Origin: an uncultured Prevotellaceae bacterium
Lineage (GTDB): Bacteria > Bacteroidota > Bacteroidia > Bacteroidales > Bacteroidaceae
Assembly: GCA_902774815.1 (NCBI GenBank)
Contig: CACYJV010000007.1
Span: 62,001-126,000, forward strand
Length of the DNA: 64,000 bases
Direction: 5' to 3'
The notes under the pieces are model-generated. The model worked only from the letters and a program-made list of their open reading frames with translations. It was not told the DNA's origin and made no database searches. The stretch's first letter is position 1, and every line of letters begins with the position of its first letter. The position numbers and the translations under genes are program-made. Below, one piece after another: positions 8,928-17,544 of this stretch.

Positions 8928-9884
8928 TCATCCTTCCATCCCCCACCTTCGATTGAACTCATCCAACTGTTGGCGGGTCTTTTCCTTGAAGGCTTGGTAG
9001 TCGGGCGAATCGGGATTAAACGGCCGATGGGCAAGAGCCTCTCGAATAGGCCGCCACTCTTCAACATACAAACGAGCCTCATCCGAGAAGCAACACTCCT
9101 GGAAACGGCGGTAGATGTAGCCGACAGCCTGTTCAGACGGGTGCAACATATCGGGCGCATAGAAACGATAGTCGCGCAATTCGTCGAGAAGAATCTCATA
9201 GGAGGGGAAATAGAGCAGCCCATCCCCAGCCCCTCCCCAAGGAAGGGGAGCCTGTTTTGACTCTTCCGGTGAATTGGTATTCATGTCTCCCTCCTTTAGG
9301 GAGGGGTTAGAGGTGGGCTTTACCTTCTCCACCGCCATCAGCAGCGTTGCCTTCGAGAGTTGGCTTTCGTGATAACCGTATTTCCGATAGCGAATGGGGC
9401 TTACCGTGAGGACGATCTTCATCTCTGGGTTCCATTCCCGTAGCAATGCGATGCTACGACGCAGGTAGTCAGCACATTCATCGACACCGAGGCAACGCTC
9501 TTCAAAGAGCTGTTGCGGACGTTTTTGGCAGTTATCCACAATCTCGCCCGTAGCCTTTTCAATGTAAACGTGGTTGGTGCCAAGCGTGAGAAGTGCCACA
9601 TCTGCCTTCTCAAAGGTGGTGAAAGGTACATCCTGCTGCCGACCTGCCTCCTTCAGTTGAGACTGATCGAGATGATACCTTAGCCTTTCGATTGTATGGA
9701 GAATGCTGGCGGGATTGTACATCACGCCAAAGGGATTGGCAATCGTCGGGAAGTGATCGTCTTGGAAGCGGCGCGCCATCTCATCGGCAAAGCATGAGCC
9801 GATGCAAAGCACGCGTTCTGCAGGCACAATGCAGAAAGGGGCTTTGGGCAGAGGCACTATTGTACGGAATATTTCTTCGTTCAT
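8928..9884 (-). CDS. GSCFA domain-containing protein
   Basis: Protein of 318 residues with the domain-naming motif RVLCIGSCFADEMARRF at about residues 23-39, then NPFGVMYNPASI, ALLTLGTNHVYIEKATGEIVDNCQK and ILTVSPIRYR-like elements, ending in DMLHPSEQAVGYI, which resembles a SGNH-type Asp-x-x-His. GSCFA proteins are SGNH-hydrolase-like; substrate unknown. The ATG at 9884 is preferred over upstream in-frame codons because a -7 box (9890-9897) lies just before it. A 99-nt palindromic element (9219-9317) is inserted in frame and encodes about 33 extra residues (SNPSLKEGD ... QAPLPWGGAGDG). Confidence 0.85.
   Translation of the reverse strand: MNEEIFRTIVPLPKAPFCIVPAERVLCIGSCFADEMARRFQDDHFPTIANPFGVMYNPASILHTIERLRYHLDQSQLKEAGRQQDVPFTTFEKADVALLTLGTNHVYIEKATGEIVDNCQKRPQQLFEERCLGVDECADYLRRSIALLREWNPEMKIVLTVSPIRYRKYGYHESQLSKATLLMAVEKVKPTSNPSLKEGDMNTNSPEESKQAPLPWGGAGDGLLYFPSYEILLDELRDYRFYAPDMLHPSEQAVGYIYRRFQECCFSDEARLYVEEWRPIREALAHRPFNPDSPDYQAFKEKTRQQLDEFNRRWGMEG
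9219..9317. repeat. CCCCTCCC/GGGAGGGG palindromic element inserted in the GSCFA gene
   Basis: Bounded by inverted ends of about 19 nt (CCCATCCCCAGCCCCTCCC and, on the other strand, CCCACCTCTAACCCCTCCC). The length is 99 nt, divisible by three, and the host reading frame continues through it. Confidence 0.75.
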
Positions 9885-9889
9885 GTGTG

Positions 9890-9897
9890 CAAAGTTA
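9890..9897 (-). promoter_or_regulatory. predicted -7 box for the GSCFA gene
   Basis: Minus strand reads TAACTTTG with 5 nt before the ATG at 9884, which predicts a leaderless or nearly leaderless mRNA. It nearly abuts the opposing -7 box at 9911-9918. Confidence 0.55.
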
Positions 9898-9910
9898 CAA
9901 AAATTATTTG

Positions 9911-9918
9911 TACCTTTG
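9911..9918 (+). promoter_or_regulatory. predicted -7 box for the GH31 gene
   Basis: TACCTTTG, matching TAnnTTTG, about 43 nt upstream of the GH31 ATG. It forms a divergent promoter pair with the GSCFA gene. Confidence 0.6.
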
Positions 9919-9960
9919 CATCTGAAAACAAAAAACTTGAAACAATCAATTGGCAATAAC

Positions 9961-12900
9961 ATGATGACTATGAAACGAAAAGGCATCCTGATAGTGGCTA
10001 TGATGGGCTGTTGGCTAGCAGGCTTCAGCCAGACTACTGGTAGTTATGAACAAGCTGGCAACTCTGTGACCATTCATCCGCGTGGCGGACAGGCACGGGT
10101 TATTCAGTTAGAAGTGGTCAACGACAACATCATTCGAGTGCGAGCCACGTCGAAGGATGAACTGCCCAATAAGCCGAAGAGCCTGATGATTGTGCCACAG
10201 CAACCCTATAAGGGTTCCGTGGAGGTGAAGCAGTTTGAGGCATCAGAGACAAACGATCTCATCGTTCCTGAACACATCATCGTGAAAGCAAAAAACGTCC
10301 GTGCAAAGGTGTGGATGGACAACGGCCGCATTGAGTTTACCGACGGGAATGGCAAGCCCCTGCTGCAAGAAGCCTACGATCGCCCGGGCGAGGAACCCGG
10401 CAAGCAATTCTGGGACTTCACCGTGCCAGAAAGGGAGTACGGGTTGAAGGGCGGACCTGCCATCACCGAGGAGATGAAGCATGGCCTGCAATGGCAGATG
10501 AAGTTCTTCTCGCCACTGGGCAGCGAGTCGTTCTACGGCCTGGGCCAGCACCAGAGTGAAGAGTTCAATATGCGTGGCAAGAACGAAGATCTGTTTCAGT
10601 ACAACACGAAAGTATCAATTCCCTTCGTACTGTCCACAAAGAACTACGGATTGCTATGGGATGCCTACTCCTACTGCCGCTTTGGTAACCCGAAAGATTA
10701 CCTGCAGCTGAACCGAGCCTTCAAACTGTACGACAAACACGGCAAGGAAGGACACCTGACGGGCACCTATATAGATAAGGAAGGCAAGAAACTCGTACGC
10801 GATGAGGACAGTATCTACTACGAATACGGCTATCCCGCCACTTCAGAGATTGCCTGCCGCACCGATAACGGCGGTATCAAGAACCTGCCGCAGGGCTTCA
10901 ATCTCGACGGGGCCAAAGTTGTCTACGAAGGCTACATTGAACCCGAAGCCAAAGCATTCACTCCCCCCACTGGCGTAAGCCCCGACGATGTGGAGTGGGC
11001 ACCAACACCCTACCAGTTCATCCTCTATTACGCCGGCTATATCAAGGTTTACATCGATGGAAAGGAAGTGGTTAGCGAACGCTGGCGCACGGCTTGGAAC
11101 CCCAATGCATACAAGTTTGAGGTACCACTCAGGCCGGGACGGCGCGCACATCTGCGCATTGAATGGCAGCCCGACGGCGGCGAGTCGTATTGCGGACTGC
11201 GTGTTGCCGAGCCACGCACTGTTTACGACCGCCAAAGCCTGACCATCTGGTGCGAGATGGCACGTGATATGGACTACTACTTCATTGCCGGAAATTGTCT
11301 GGACGACGTTATCTCTGGCTATCGCACGCTGACAGGCCGTGCATCGCTCTATCCGAAGTGGGCACTGGGCTTCTGGCAGAGTCGCGAACGCTACAAGACG
11401 CAGCAGGAAATCGTGGAGACACTGGGTGAATTCCGCCGTCGTCACATCCCTGTTGACAACATCGTGCAGGACTGGAACTACTGGAAACTCGATTCATGGG
11501 GCGACCACACCTTCGAGGCGGAACGCTATCCCAATCCGCAACAGATGCTCGACGACGTCCACAAGATGCATGGACGGTTCATGATCAGTGTCTGGCCAAA
11601 GTTCTACGACACTGTCGACAACTACAAGGAACTCGACAAGAACGGATGGATGTACCATCAGGCCGTGAAGGACGACATCCACGACTGGCTGGGATTCCGT
11701 GGCTCGTTCTACGATGCCTACGACGCTGGCGCACGCAAAATGTTCTGGCGACAGATGGACGAGAATCTCTACTCGGGACTTGCCCTCAAGGGGACAAAGC
11801 TCTCAACCCTCAACTCTAAACTCTCAACTCTCATCGACGCCTGGTGGATGGATGCCTCAGAACCTAACGTCCGCGACTGCACACCGATGTGGTATCGCAA
11901 GGCTCTCAGTGGTCCCACTGCCCTAGGCACGTCGACCGAATACTTCAACGCCTACAGTACCGTGAACGCAGATGCCATCTACAATGGTCAACGCTCTGTC
12001 TGGAAAGGAAAGAAGAATGAACCACGCGTGTTCTTGCTCACCCGCAGCGGTTTTGCAGGCGAGCAGCGCTATTCAACTGCCACGTGGAGTGGCGACATCG
12101 GTACTCGCTGGGAGGACATGCGTGCACAAATGACGGCAGGATTGAACTACTCCATGTCGGGCGTTCCCTTCTGGGGAATGGATCAGGGTGGTTTCTGCGT
12201 GGAGAAACGCTATGTGGCAGCCCAGCAACTCTTTGACCAGACCGGTCAGGAGAACGAAGACTTGAAAGAATGGCGTGAGTTGCAGACCCGTTGGAACCAG
12301 TTCGGCGCCTTCATCCCATTGTTCCGTGCTCACGGTCAGTGGCCGTTGCGCGAAATATGGAACATCGCTCCCGATGATCATCCTGCATATCAGTCGTTCG
12401 TTTACTACGACAAACTGCGCTATCGGCTCATGCCCTACCTCTACTCGTTGGCCGGATGGGCACATTTCAAGGACTATACGCTCATGCGAGCACTCGTGAT
12501 GGACTTCAACGGTGACCGTCGTGTGGAGGACATCGGCAACCAATGGATGCTCGGTCCTGCACTGATGGCCTGCCCCGTGGGCTACTATAAGGCTCGTAAC
12601 CGTTCGGTTTACTTCCCGAAACAGACTGGTTGGTACGACCTCTACTCGGGCGAACACATTGACGGAGGTCAACGTCTTGTGGTGGATGCACCCTATGAGC
12701 GCATCCCAGTCTTCGTGCGCGAAGGCGCCATCATTCCGTTCGGTCCCGAGATGGAGTGGAGCGACGAAAAGCCCACAGAGCTTATCAACCTATATATATA
12801 TAGTGGTAGCAACGGCGAGTTCCAACTCTACGAAGATGAAGGCACCAACTACAACTATGAACAGGGCAAGTTTGCGACCATACAGATCAACTACGACGAT

Positions 12901-13074
12901 GCAACGCGTACCGTCAGCTTCGGCAAACGGCAGGGATCCTTCCCCGGAATGTTGCAGAAACGTCGCTTCTGTGTGGTACTTATCACTGGCGACAAGCCTC
13001 AACCCCTGAACCTCGAGAACCCTGAAGGCGTCGTCGTGGCTTACGATGGCAAGCCTGTCAGCGTGAAACTCTGA
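9961..13074 (+). CDS. GH31 family glycosidase (alpha-xylosidase-like) with PA14 insert
   Basis: Secreted or periplasmic retaining glycosidase of 1037 residues. Signal peptide MKRKGILIVAMMGCWLAGFSQ, an N-terminal beta-sandwich, a PA14-like domain inserted at about residues 304-418 (YEGYIEPEAK ... YYAGYIKVYIDGKEVV), the catalytic barrel with nucleophile D631 in WWMDASEPN and acid/base D712 in WSGDIGTRW, and C-terminal beta domains. The PA14 insertion is characteristic of Bacteroidetes GH31 alpha-xylosidases acting on xyloglucan; substrate here is inferred. Just before the nucleophile, a heptamer array (11800-11834) adds residues of low complexity (KLSTLNSKLSTL). The ATG at 9961 follows the promoter and starts the signal peptide. 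The next gene (GH43) begins 34 nt downstream, so the two are likely one operon. Confidence 0.92.
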   Translation: MMTMKRKGILIVAMMGCWLAGFSQTTGSYEQAGNSVTIHPRGGQARVIQLEVVNDNIIRVRATSKDELPNKPKSLMIVPQQPYKGSVEVKQFEASETNDLIVPEHIIVKAKNVRAKVWMDNGRIEFTDGNGKPLLQEAYDRPGEEPGKQFWDFTVPEREYGLKGGPAITEEMKHGLQWQMKFFSPLGSESFYGLGQHQSEEFNMRGKNEDLFQYNTKVSIPFVLSTKNYGLLWDAYSYCRFGNPKDYLQLNRAFKLYDKHGKEGHLTGTYIDKEGKKLVRDEDSIYYEYGYPATSEIACRTDNGGIKNLPQGFNLDGAKVVYEGYIEPEAKAFTPPTGVSPDDVEWAPTPYQFILYYAGYIKVYIDGKEVVSERWRTAWNPNAYKFEVPLRPGRRAHLRIEWQPDGGESYCGLRVAEPRTVYDRQSLTIWCEMARDMDYYFIAGNCLDDVISGYRTLTGRASLYPKWALGFWQSRERYKTQQEIVETLGEFRRRHIPVDNIVQDWNYWKLDSWGDHTFEAERYPNPQQMLDDVHKMHGRFMISVWPKFYDTVDNYKELDKNGWMYHQAVKDDIHDWLGFRGSFYDAYDAGARKMFWRQMDENLYSGLALKGTKLSTLNSKLSTLIDAWWMDASEPNVRDCTPMWYRKALSGPTALGTSTEYFNAYSTVNADAIYNGQRSVWKGKKNEPRVFLLTRSGFAGEQRYSTATWSGDIGTRWEDMRAQMTAGLNYSMSGVPFWGMDQGGFCVEKRYVAAQQLFDQTGQENEDLKEWRELQTRWNQFGAFIPLFRAHGQWPLREIWNIAPDDHPAYQSFVYYDKLRYRLMPYLYSLAGWAHFKDYTLMRALVMDFNGDRRVEDIGNQWMLGPALMACPVGYYKARNRSVYFPKQTGWYDLYSGEHIDGGQRLVVDAPYERIPVFVREGAIIPFGPEMEWSDEKPTELINLYIYSGSNGEFQLYEDEGTNYNYEQGKFATIQINYDDATRTVSFGKRQGSFPGMLQKRRFCVVLITGDKPQPLNLENPEGVVVAYDGKPVSVKL
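11800..11834. repeat. heptanucleotide repeat inside the GH31 gene (5 units)
   Basis: CTCTCAA, CCCTCAA, CTCTAAA, CTCTCAA, CTCTCAT in tandem, translated as part of KLSTLNSKLSTL. It lies 17 nt before the codon for the catalytic Asp. Confidence 0.7.
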
Positions 13075-13108
13075 GAATAGGACAGAAAGAAACTAACAAT
13101 AAGGCATA

Positions 13109-14779
13109 ATGCGCAAACGCTTCCGACATAACCTTTTCAGTCGATGGGCAGTTCTTTTGTTGATGATGCCCCTTTCGGCAACACTGTTGGCACAGGTTCG
13201 TTCTGAGGTGTGGTGCCCCGACAACGGCGATGGCACCTACACCAATCCTGTCTTGAATGCCGACTACAGCGATCCTGACGTCATCTGCGTGGGCGAAGAT
13301 TATTATCTGACGGCTTCATCGTTCCAATGTATGCCGGGTCTGCCCGTCCTTCATTCGCGCGACATGGTCAACTGGACCATCATAGGATATGCCTTGCACC
13401 GGCAGTTCCCTGGCGAGACAATTCCTCAGCACGGAAATGGCGTATGGGCACCAAGCCTACGCTATCACCAGGGTGAATACTATATCTACTGGGGTGATCC
13501 TGACCGGGGCGTAATGATGGTTAAGGCCAAGAATCCTGCCGGTCCATGGGAGGAACCTGTCTGCGTGATCCCCGGAAAAGGAATGATCGACACCTGCCCT
13601 TTGTGGGATAACGACGGCCGTTGCTACCTCGTTAATGGATGGGCCAACTCGCGTGCCGGCTTCAACTCAGTGCTTACAGTACGCGAACTCAGTGCCGACG
13701 GCACACGACCGATTGGCAATCCCGTCATCGTCTTCGATGGTGGCAACCGCGACTACACGGCCGAAGGGCCGAAGTTCTACAAACGCGACGGCTGGTATTG
13801 GATCATGTGCCCAGCAGGGGGTGTCGAGACGGGTTGGCAACTGGCCATGCGCTCGAAGAGTCCTTATGGCCCATACGAGAGCAAGACTGTATTGCGACAG
13901 GGAAAGACCAACATCAACGGCCCCCATCAGGGTGGTTGGGTACATACATCGCATGGCGAGGACTGGTTCATGCACTTCCAGGACAAAGGTCCCTATGGAC
14001 GTGTCGTCCACTTGCAGCCTGTTGACTGGAGCAGCGGATGGCCTGTCATGGGCAAGAATGGTGAACCCGTGCTCACATATCGCAAGCCAAAGACTTCATC
14101 GCCATCGCCTGTGGTCACTCCACAGGAGAGTGACGAGTTCAATGAGCCCACATTAGGCCTGCAATGGCAATGGCAGGCTGATTACGACCAATACTTTGGC
14201 ATGCCCACGGCCGACGGTCACTTCCGGCTGTTCACCTGGAAACTCCCGAAATCGTCCCAACTGTCGGGTGAAAAGGTTCCCAATCTCTGGGCTGTGCCAA
14301 ACCTACTCCTGCAGAAACTACCTGCCGAAAACTTCACGGTCACTGCCAAGGTACGCCTGGCTGCCAAGGCTGAGCACCAGCGTGGCGGCATCGTCGTGAT
14401 GGGACGTGACTATTCGGCATTGGTTGTCGAACGCACAGGCGACCTATTCCAGTTAAAACAACTCACATGTCAGAAAGCCGACGAAGGTAAGGCTGAGCAT
14501 CAGCAGGTGCTAGCCACACTGAAGCCCACTGACCAGGACAAGATACCCTATCATCCTGCACTCTATATGGACATCGTGTTGCGCATGACCGTCAGCAAAG
14601 GACTGGTTGACTTCGCCTATAGCACCAACAATGGCAAGTCCTTCAGTCCCGTTGGCACACAGTTCCGTATGCGCGAAGGCAAATGGATCGGTGCAAAGGT
14701 CGGTCTCGTAGCCACCGAAGACAACGTGAAGTCCGACTGTGGTCTGCTCGATGCCGACTGGTTCAGAGTGACAAAATGA
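13109..14779 (+). CDS. GH43 family glycosidase (beta-xylosidase/arabinofuranosidase-like), two-domain
   Basis: Secreted inverting glycosidase of 556 residues: signal peptide (WAVLLLMMPLSATLLAQ), five-bladed GH43 propeller at about residues 45-330, and a C-terminal beta-sandwich at about 345-555 (SDEFNEPTLGLQWQWQADY ... FAYSTNNGKSF). Catalytic-type motifs are visible: NPVLNADYSDPDV (base), GMIDTCPLWDNDG (pKa modulator) and YTAEGPKFYKRDGWYW (acid Glu). The two-domain form is typical of GH43 beta-xylosidases and arabinofuranosidases in Bacteroidetes loci. Downstream of the GH31 gene by 34 nt, which suggests joint work on xylose-containing side chains. Confidence 0.92.
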   Translation: MRKRFRHNLFSRWAVLLLMMPLSATLLAQVRSEVWCPDNGDGTYTNPVLNADYSDPDVICVGEDYYLTASSFQCMPGLPVLHSRDMVNWTIIGYALHRQFPGETIPQHGNGVWAPSLRYHQGEYYIYWGDPDRGVMMVKAKNPAGPWEEPVCVIPGKGMIDTCPLWDNDGRCYLVNGWANSRAGFNSVLTVRELSADGTRPIGNPVIVFDGGNRDYTAEGPKFYKRDGWYWIMCPAGGVETGWQLAMRSKSPYGPYESKTVLRQGKTNINGPHQGGWVHTSHGEDWFMHFQDKGPYGRVVHLQPVDWSSGWPVMGKNGEPVLTYRKPKTSSPSPVVTPQESDEFNEPTLGLQWQWQADYDQYFGMPTADGHFRLFTWKLPKSSQLSGEKVPNLWAVPNLLLQKLPAENFTVTAKVRLAAKAEHQRGGIVVMGRDYSALVVERTGDLFQLKQLTCQKADEGKAEHQQVLATLKPTDQDKIPYHPALYMDIVLRMTVSKGLVDFAYSTNNGKSFSPVGTQFRMREGKWIGAKVGLVATEDNVKSDCGLLDADWFRVTK

Positions 14780-14869
14780 AATTCAAATAATCAATTCATA
14801 TAGTATCTGATATCGTAACACGTACATACACAGTTTCGAAAACCGTTAATAGTCCTATCATCAATAAAA

Positions 14870-17428
14870 ATGACTTATACCGTTGATCAAATCACAGTGC
14901 TCATAGGAGCACATCGCTATGGCGAAAGGAATGCAAGCATTAGCTTTCTGCTCACCGATAGCCGCTCGTTGTGTTTCCCCGAGGAAACCTTGTTTTTCGC
15001 ATTACGCTCCGCTCGCAACGACGGACACAAATACATTGGCGAACTCTATCGCCGAGGTGTACGCAACTTCGTCATAGAGGTGCTTCCCGACGACATCGCC
15101 TCGTATTCCGATTCCAATTTCCTGGTCGTCACCGATGCCCGACGCGCCCTTCAACGACTGGCCGAACGCCATCGCGAGGAATTCGATGTACCCGTGGTGG
15201 GCATAACAGGGTCAAATGGCAAGACGATGGCCAAGGAGTGGCTTTACCAAATACTCTCCACCCTGCCCGATCCAGCCGACGCAATGACCGTGACCCGATC
15301 ACCACGCAGCTACAACTCACAGATTGGTGTTCCATTGAGCGTATGGCTTATGAACGACCAAACACAGGTTGGCATCTTCGAAGCTGGCATCAGCGAGCCC
15401 GGAGAGATGAAGGCACTGCGCGACATCATACAACCTACCATAGCAGTTCTCACCAACATAGGGTCTGCCCATCAGGAAAACTTCACCTCGATAGAAGAGA
15501 AATGTCGCGAAAAACTCTATCTTTTCCACGATGCAAAGACCATCGTTTACCATGCCGACGATGAGGTTGTTGCTCGCCAAGTGGCAGCTTTGAAGGAAAA
15601 TTGTGAACATTTAGCCTGGTCAACCAAAGACAAAACAGTGGCCATGTACGTCCGTTCCATGGAGAAAAAGGACACCATGACAACGGTCAACTACGTCTAT
15701 CGCCAAGGCCAGGAGGACTGGTTCAGCATTCCTTTCGTCGACGATGCCTCCATTCAGAATGCCATCGTTTGCGCTATGGTGGCACTATATCTGGGAGTTC
15801 GTCCCGACGAACTCGACCAACGCATGCAGCGTCTGGAGCCTGTTGCCATGCGTTTGGAGGTGAAAGAGGGGCGCAATGGCTGTACACTGATCAACGATAG
15901 CTACAACTCCGACCTGAAGTCGCTTGACATCGCACTCGATTTCATGCAGCGACGCACCTCTTCAGCATCATCGCCGACAGCTGCGCCCAAGCAGTCGACG
16001 CTCATCCTGAGCGACATTCAGCAGAGCGGACTGGCTCCGGATGACCTTTATGCGAAGGTTGCCGAGCTCATCCACTCGCGAGGCATCACCAAATTCATCG
16101 GTATAGGCCCCGCCCTGACCAGCCAACAGCATCTGTTTACGGCCGTAACGAGCTACTTCTTCAAAGGAGTGGAGCAGTTCATCCACAGTGAGGTGTTCCA
16201 CACGCTGGCCGAGGAAGTCATCCTCTTGAAGGGTGCACGCCACTTCGGTTTCGACCAAATCACCGAATTGCTCGTGCAGAAAGTCCACGAAACCACGCTC
16301 GAAGTTAATCTCAGCGCCGTGGTCAAGAACCTCAACTACTACCGTTCACTCATGAAGCCCGGCACTAAGCTCGTCTGCATGATCAAGGCCGACGGTTACG
16401 GAGCCGGTGCCATTGAGATTGCCAAGACGTTGCAGGAACATGGCGTTGACTACCTGGCAGTTGCTGTGGCCGATGAGGGTGCTGCCCTGCGCCGTGCAGG
16501 CATCACTGCCAATATCATGGTGATGAATCCCGAGATGTCATCGTTCAAGACGCTCTTCGACTACGACCTGGAACCCGAGGTCTACTCATTCCGACTGCTC
16601 GATGCACTCATAACTGCAGCCGAGCGAGAGGGCATTACCGGGTGGCCAGTCCATATCAAGCTCGACACAGGCATGCACCGTCTTGGATTCAACACCGCAC
16701 TGAAGGGGACTGATGACGACGAGATTGCCAAGCTCATTGCACGCCTTCGCCACCAGTCTGCCGTGATTCCCCGTTCTGTATTCAGCCACTTTGTCGGTTC
16801 CGACAGCGATGATTTCAATGAGTTCTCTGCCCAGCAATTTGAACGCTTCGACCAGGCCAGCCTACGCTTACAGGCTGCCTTCAGCCACAAAATCCTGCGC
16901 CACATCGACAACTCGGCAGGCATTCAGCACTTCCCAGAACGTCAACTCGACATGTGCCGGCTGGGCATCGGCCTCTATGGAGTGAACCCTTATGATCAGG
17001 CCGCATCAACAGACGCCCCGTCAGCAAATGCTCTTCTTGCCCCAGTCTCCACATTGAAGACCACCATCCTGCAACTACGGCATGTGCCTGCAGGCGACAG
17101 CGTTGGCTATTCGCGACGTACGGTGCTCGACCGCGACAGCATTATTGCAGCCATCCCCATCGGATACGCCGACGGACTCAACCGTATGTTGGGCAATCGT
17201 GGTGGCTATTGCCTGGTCAATGGACAGAAAGCCTTCTACGTGGGCAACATTTGCATGGACGTGGCCATGGTCGATGTCACCGGTATCCCCTGCAGCGAGG
17301 GCGACAGCGTTGAAATCTTTGGTTCAAACCTGCCAGTCTCGGTGCTTAGCGATGCCATCGGCACCATCCCTTATGAGGTACTTACCGCCGTCAGCAATCG
17401 AGTAAAGCGGGTCTATTATCAAGACTAA
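14870..17428 (+). CDS. murF-alr: bifunctional UDP-MurNAc-tripeptide:D-Ala-D-Ala ligase / alanine racemase
   Basis: Fusion of two cytoplasmic cell-wall enzymes, 852 residues, as is common in Bacteroidetes. The MurF half (about 1-465) has the ATP loop GITGSNGKT at residues 111-119, IFEAGISEPGEM, LTNIGSAHQENF and NDSYNSDLKS. The Alr half (about 475-852) begins EVNLSAVVKNLNYYRS and has the PLP lysine K506 in MIKADGYGAGAIE, then HIKLDTGMHRLGF, HIDNSAGI and CRLGIGLYGVNP. Alr supplies D-Ala that feeds the dipeptide used by MurF. The gene follows GH43 by about 90 nt and ends at a strong terminator. Confidence 0.97.
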   Translation: MTYTVDQITVLIGAHRYGERNASISFLLTDSRSLCFPEETLFFALRSARNDGHKYIGELYRRGVRNFVIEVLPDDIASYSDSNFLVVTDARRALQRLAERHREEFDVPVVGITGSNGKTMAKEWLYQILSTLPDPADAMTVTRSPRSYNSQIGVPLSVWLMNDQTQVGIFEAGISEPGEMKALRDIIQPTIAVLTNIGSAHQENFTSIEEKCREKLYLFHDAKTIVYHADDEVVARQVAALKENCEHLAWSTKDKTVAMYVRSMEKKDTMTTVNYVYRQGQEDWFSIPFVDDASIQNAIVCAMVALYLGVRPDELDQRMQRLEPVAMRLEVKEGRNGCTLINDSYNSDLKSLDIALDFMQRRTSSASSPTAAPKQSTLILSDIQQSGLAPDDLYAKVAELIHSRGITKFIGIGPALTSQQHLFTAVTSYFFKGVEQFIHSEVFHTLAEEVILLKGARHFGFDQITELLVQKVHETTLEVNLSAVVKNLNYYRSLMKPGTKLVCMIKADGYGAGAIEIAKTLQEHGVDYLAVAVADEGAALRRAGITANIMVMNPEMSSFKTLFDYDLEPEVYSFRLLDALITAAEREGITGWPVHIKLDTGMHRLGFNTALKGTDDDEIAKLIARLRHQSAVIPRSVFSHFVGSDSDDFNEFSAQQFERFDQASLRLQAAFSHKILRHIDNSAGIQHFPERQLDMCRLGIGLYGVNPYDQAASTDAPSANALLAPVSTLKTTILQLRHVPAGDSVGYSRRTVLDRDSIIAAIPIGYADGLNRMLGNRGGYCLVNGQKAFYVGNICMDVAMVDVTGIPCSEGDSVEIFGSNLPVSVLSDAIGTIPYEVLTAVSNRVKRVYYQD

Positions 17429-17432
17429 ATTG

Positions 17433-17472
17433 AAAAAAATCGCATTTCCTGTCGTGGAAATGCGATTTTTTT
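17433..17472 (+). terminator. terminator of murF-alr
   Basis: Near-perfect 17-bp stem (AAAAATCGCATTTCC / GGAAATGCGATTTTT with flanking A/T pairs) around the loop TGTCGT. Its T-tract runs straight into the next promoter. Confidence 0.85.
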
Positions 17473-17474
17473 TG

Positions 17475-17482
17475 TACCTTTG
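17475..17482 (+). promoter_or_regulatory. predicted -7 box for the MFS transporter gene
   Basis: TACCTTTG, starting three bases after the end of the murF-alr terminator. The ATG lies 62 nt downstream. Confidence 0.6.
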
Positions 17483-17544
17483 CAGATTAGAATATCCTAA
17501 ATCGCTGAACAATAAAATTAGTAAATAATCAATCGTAAATCTAC

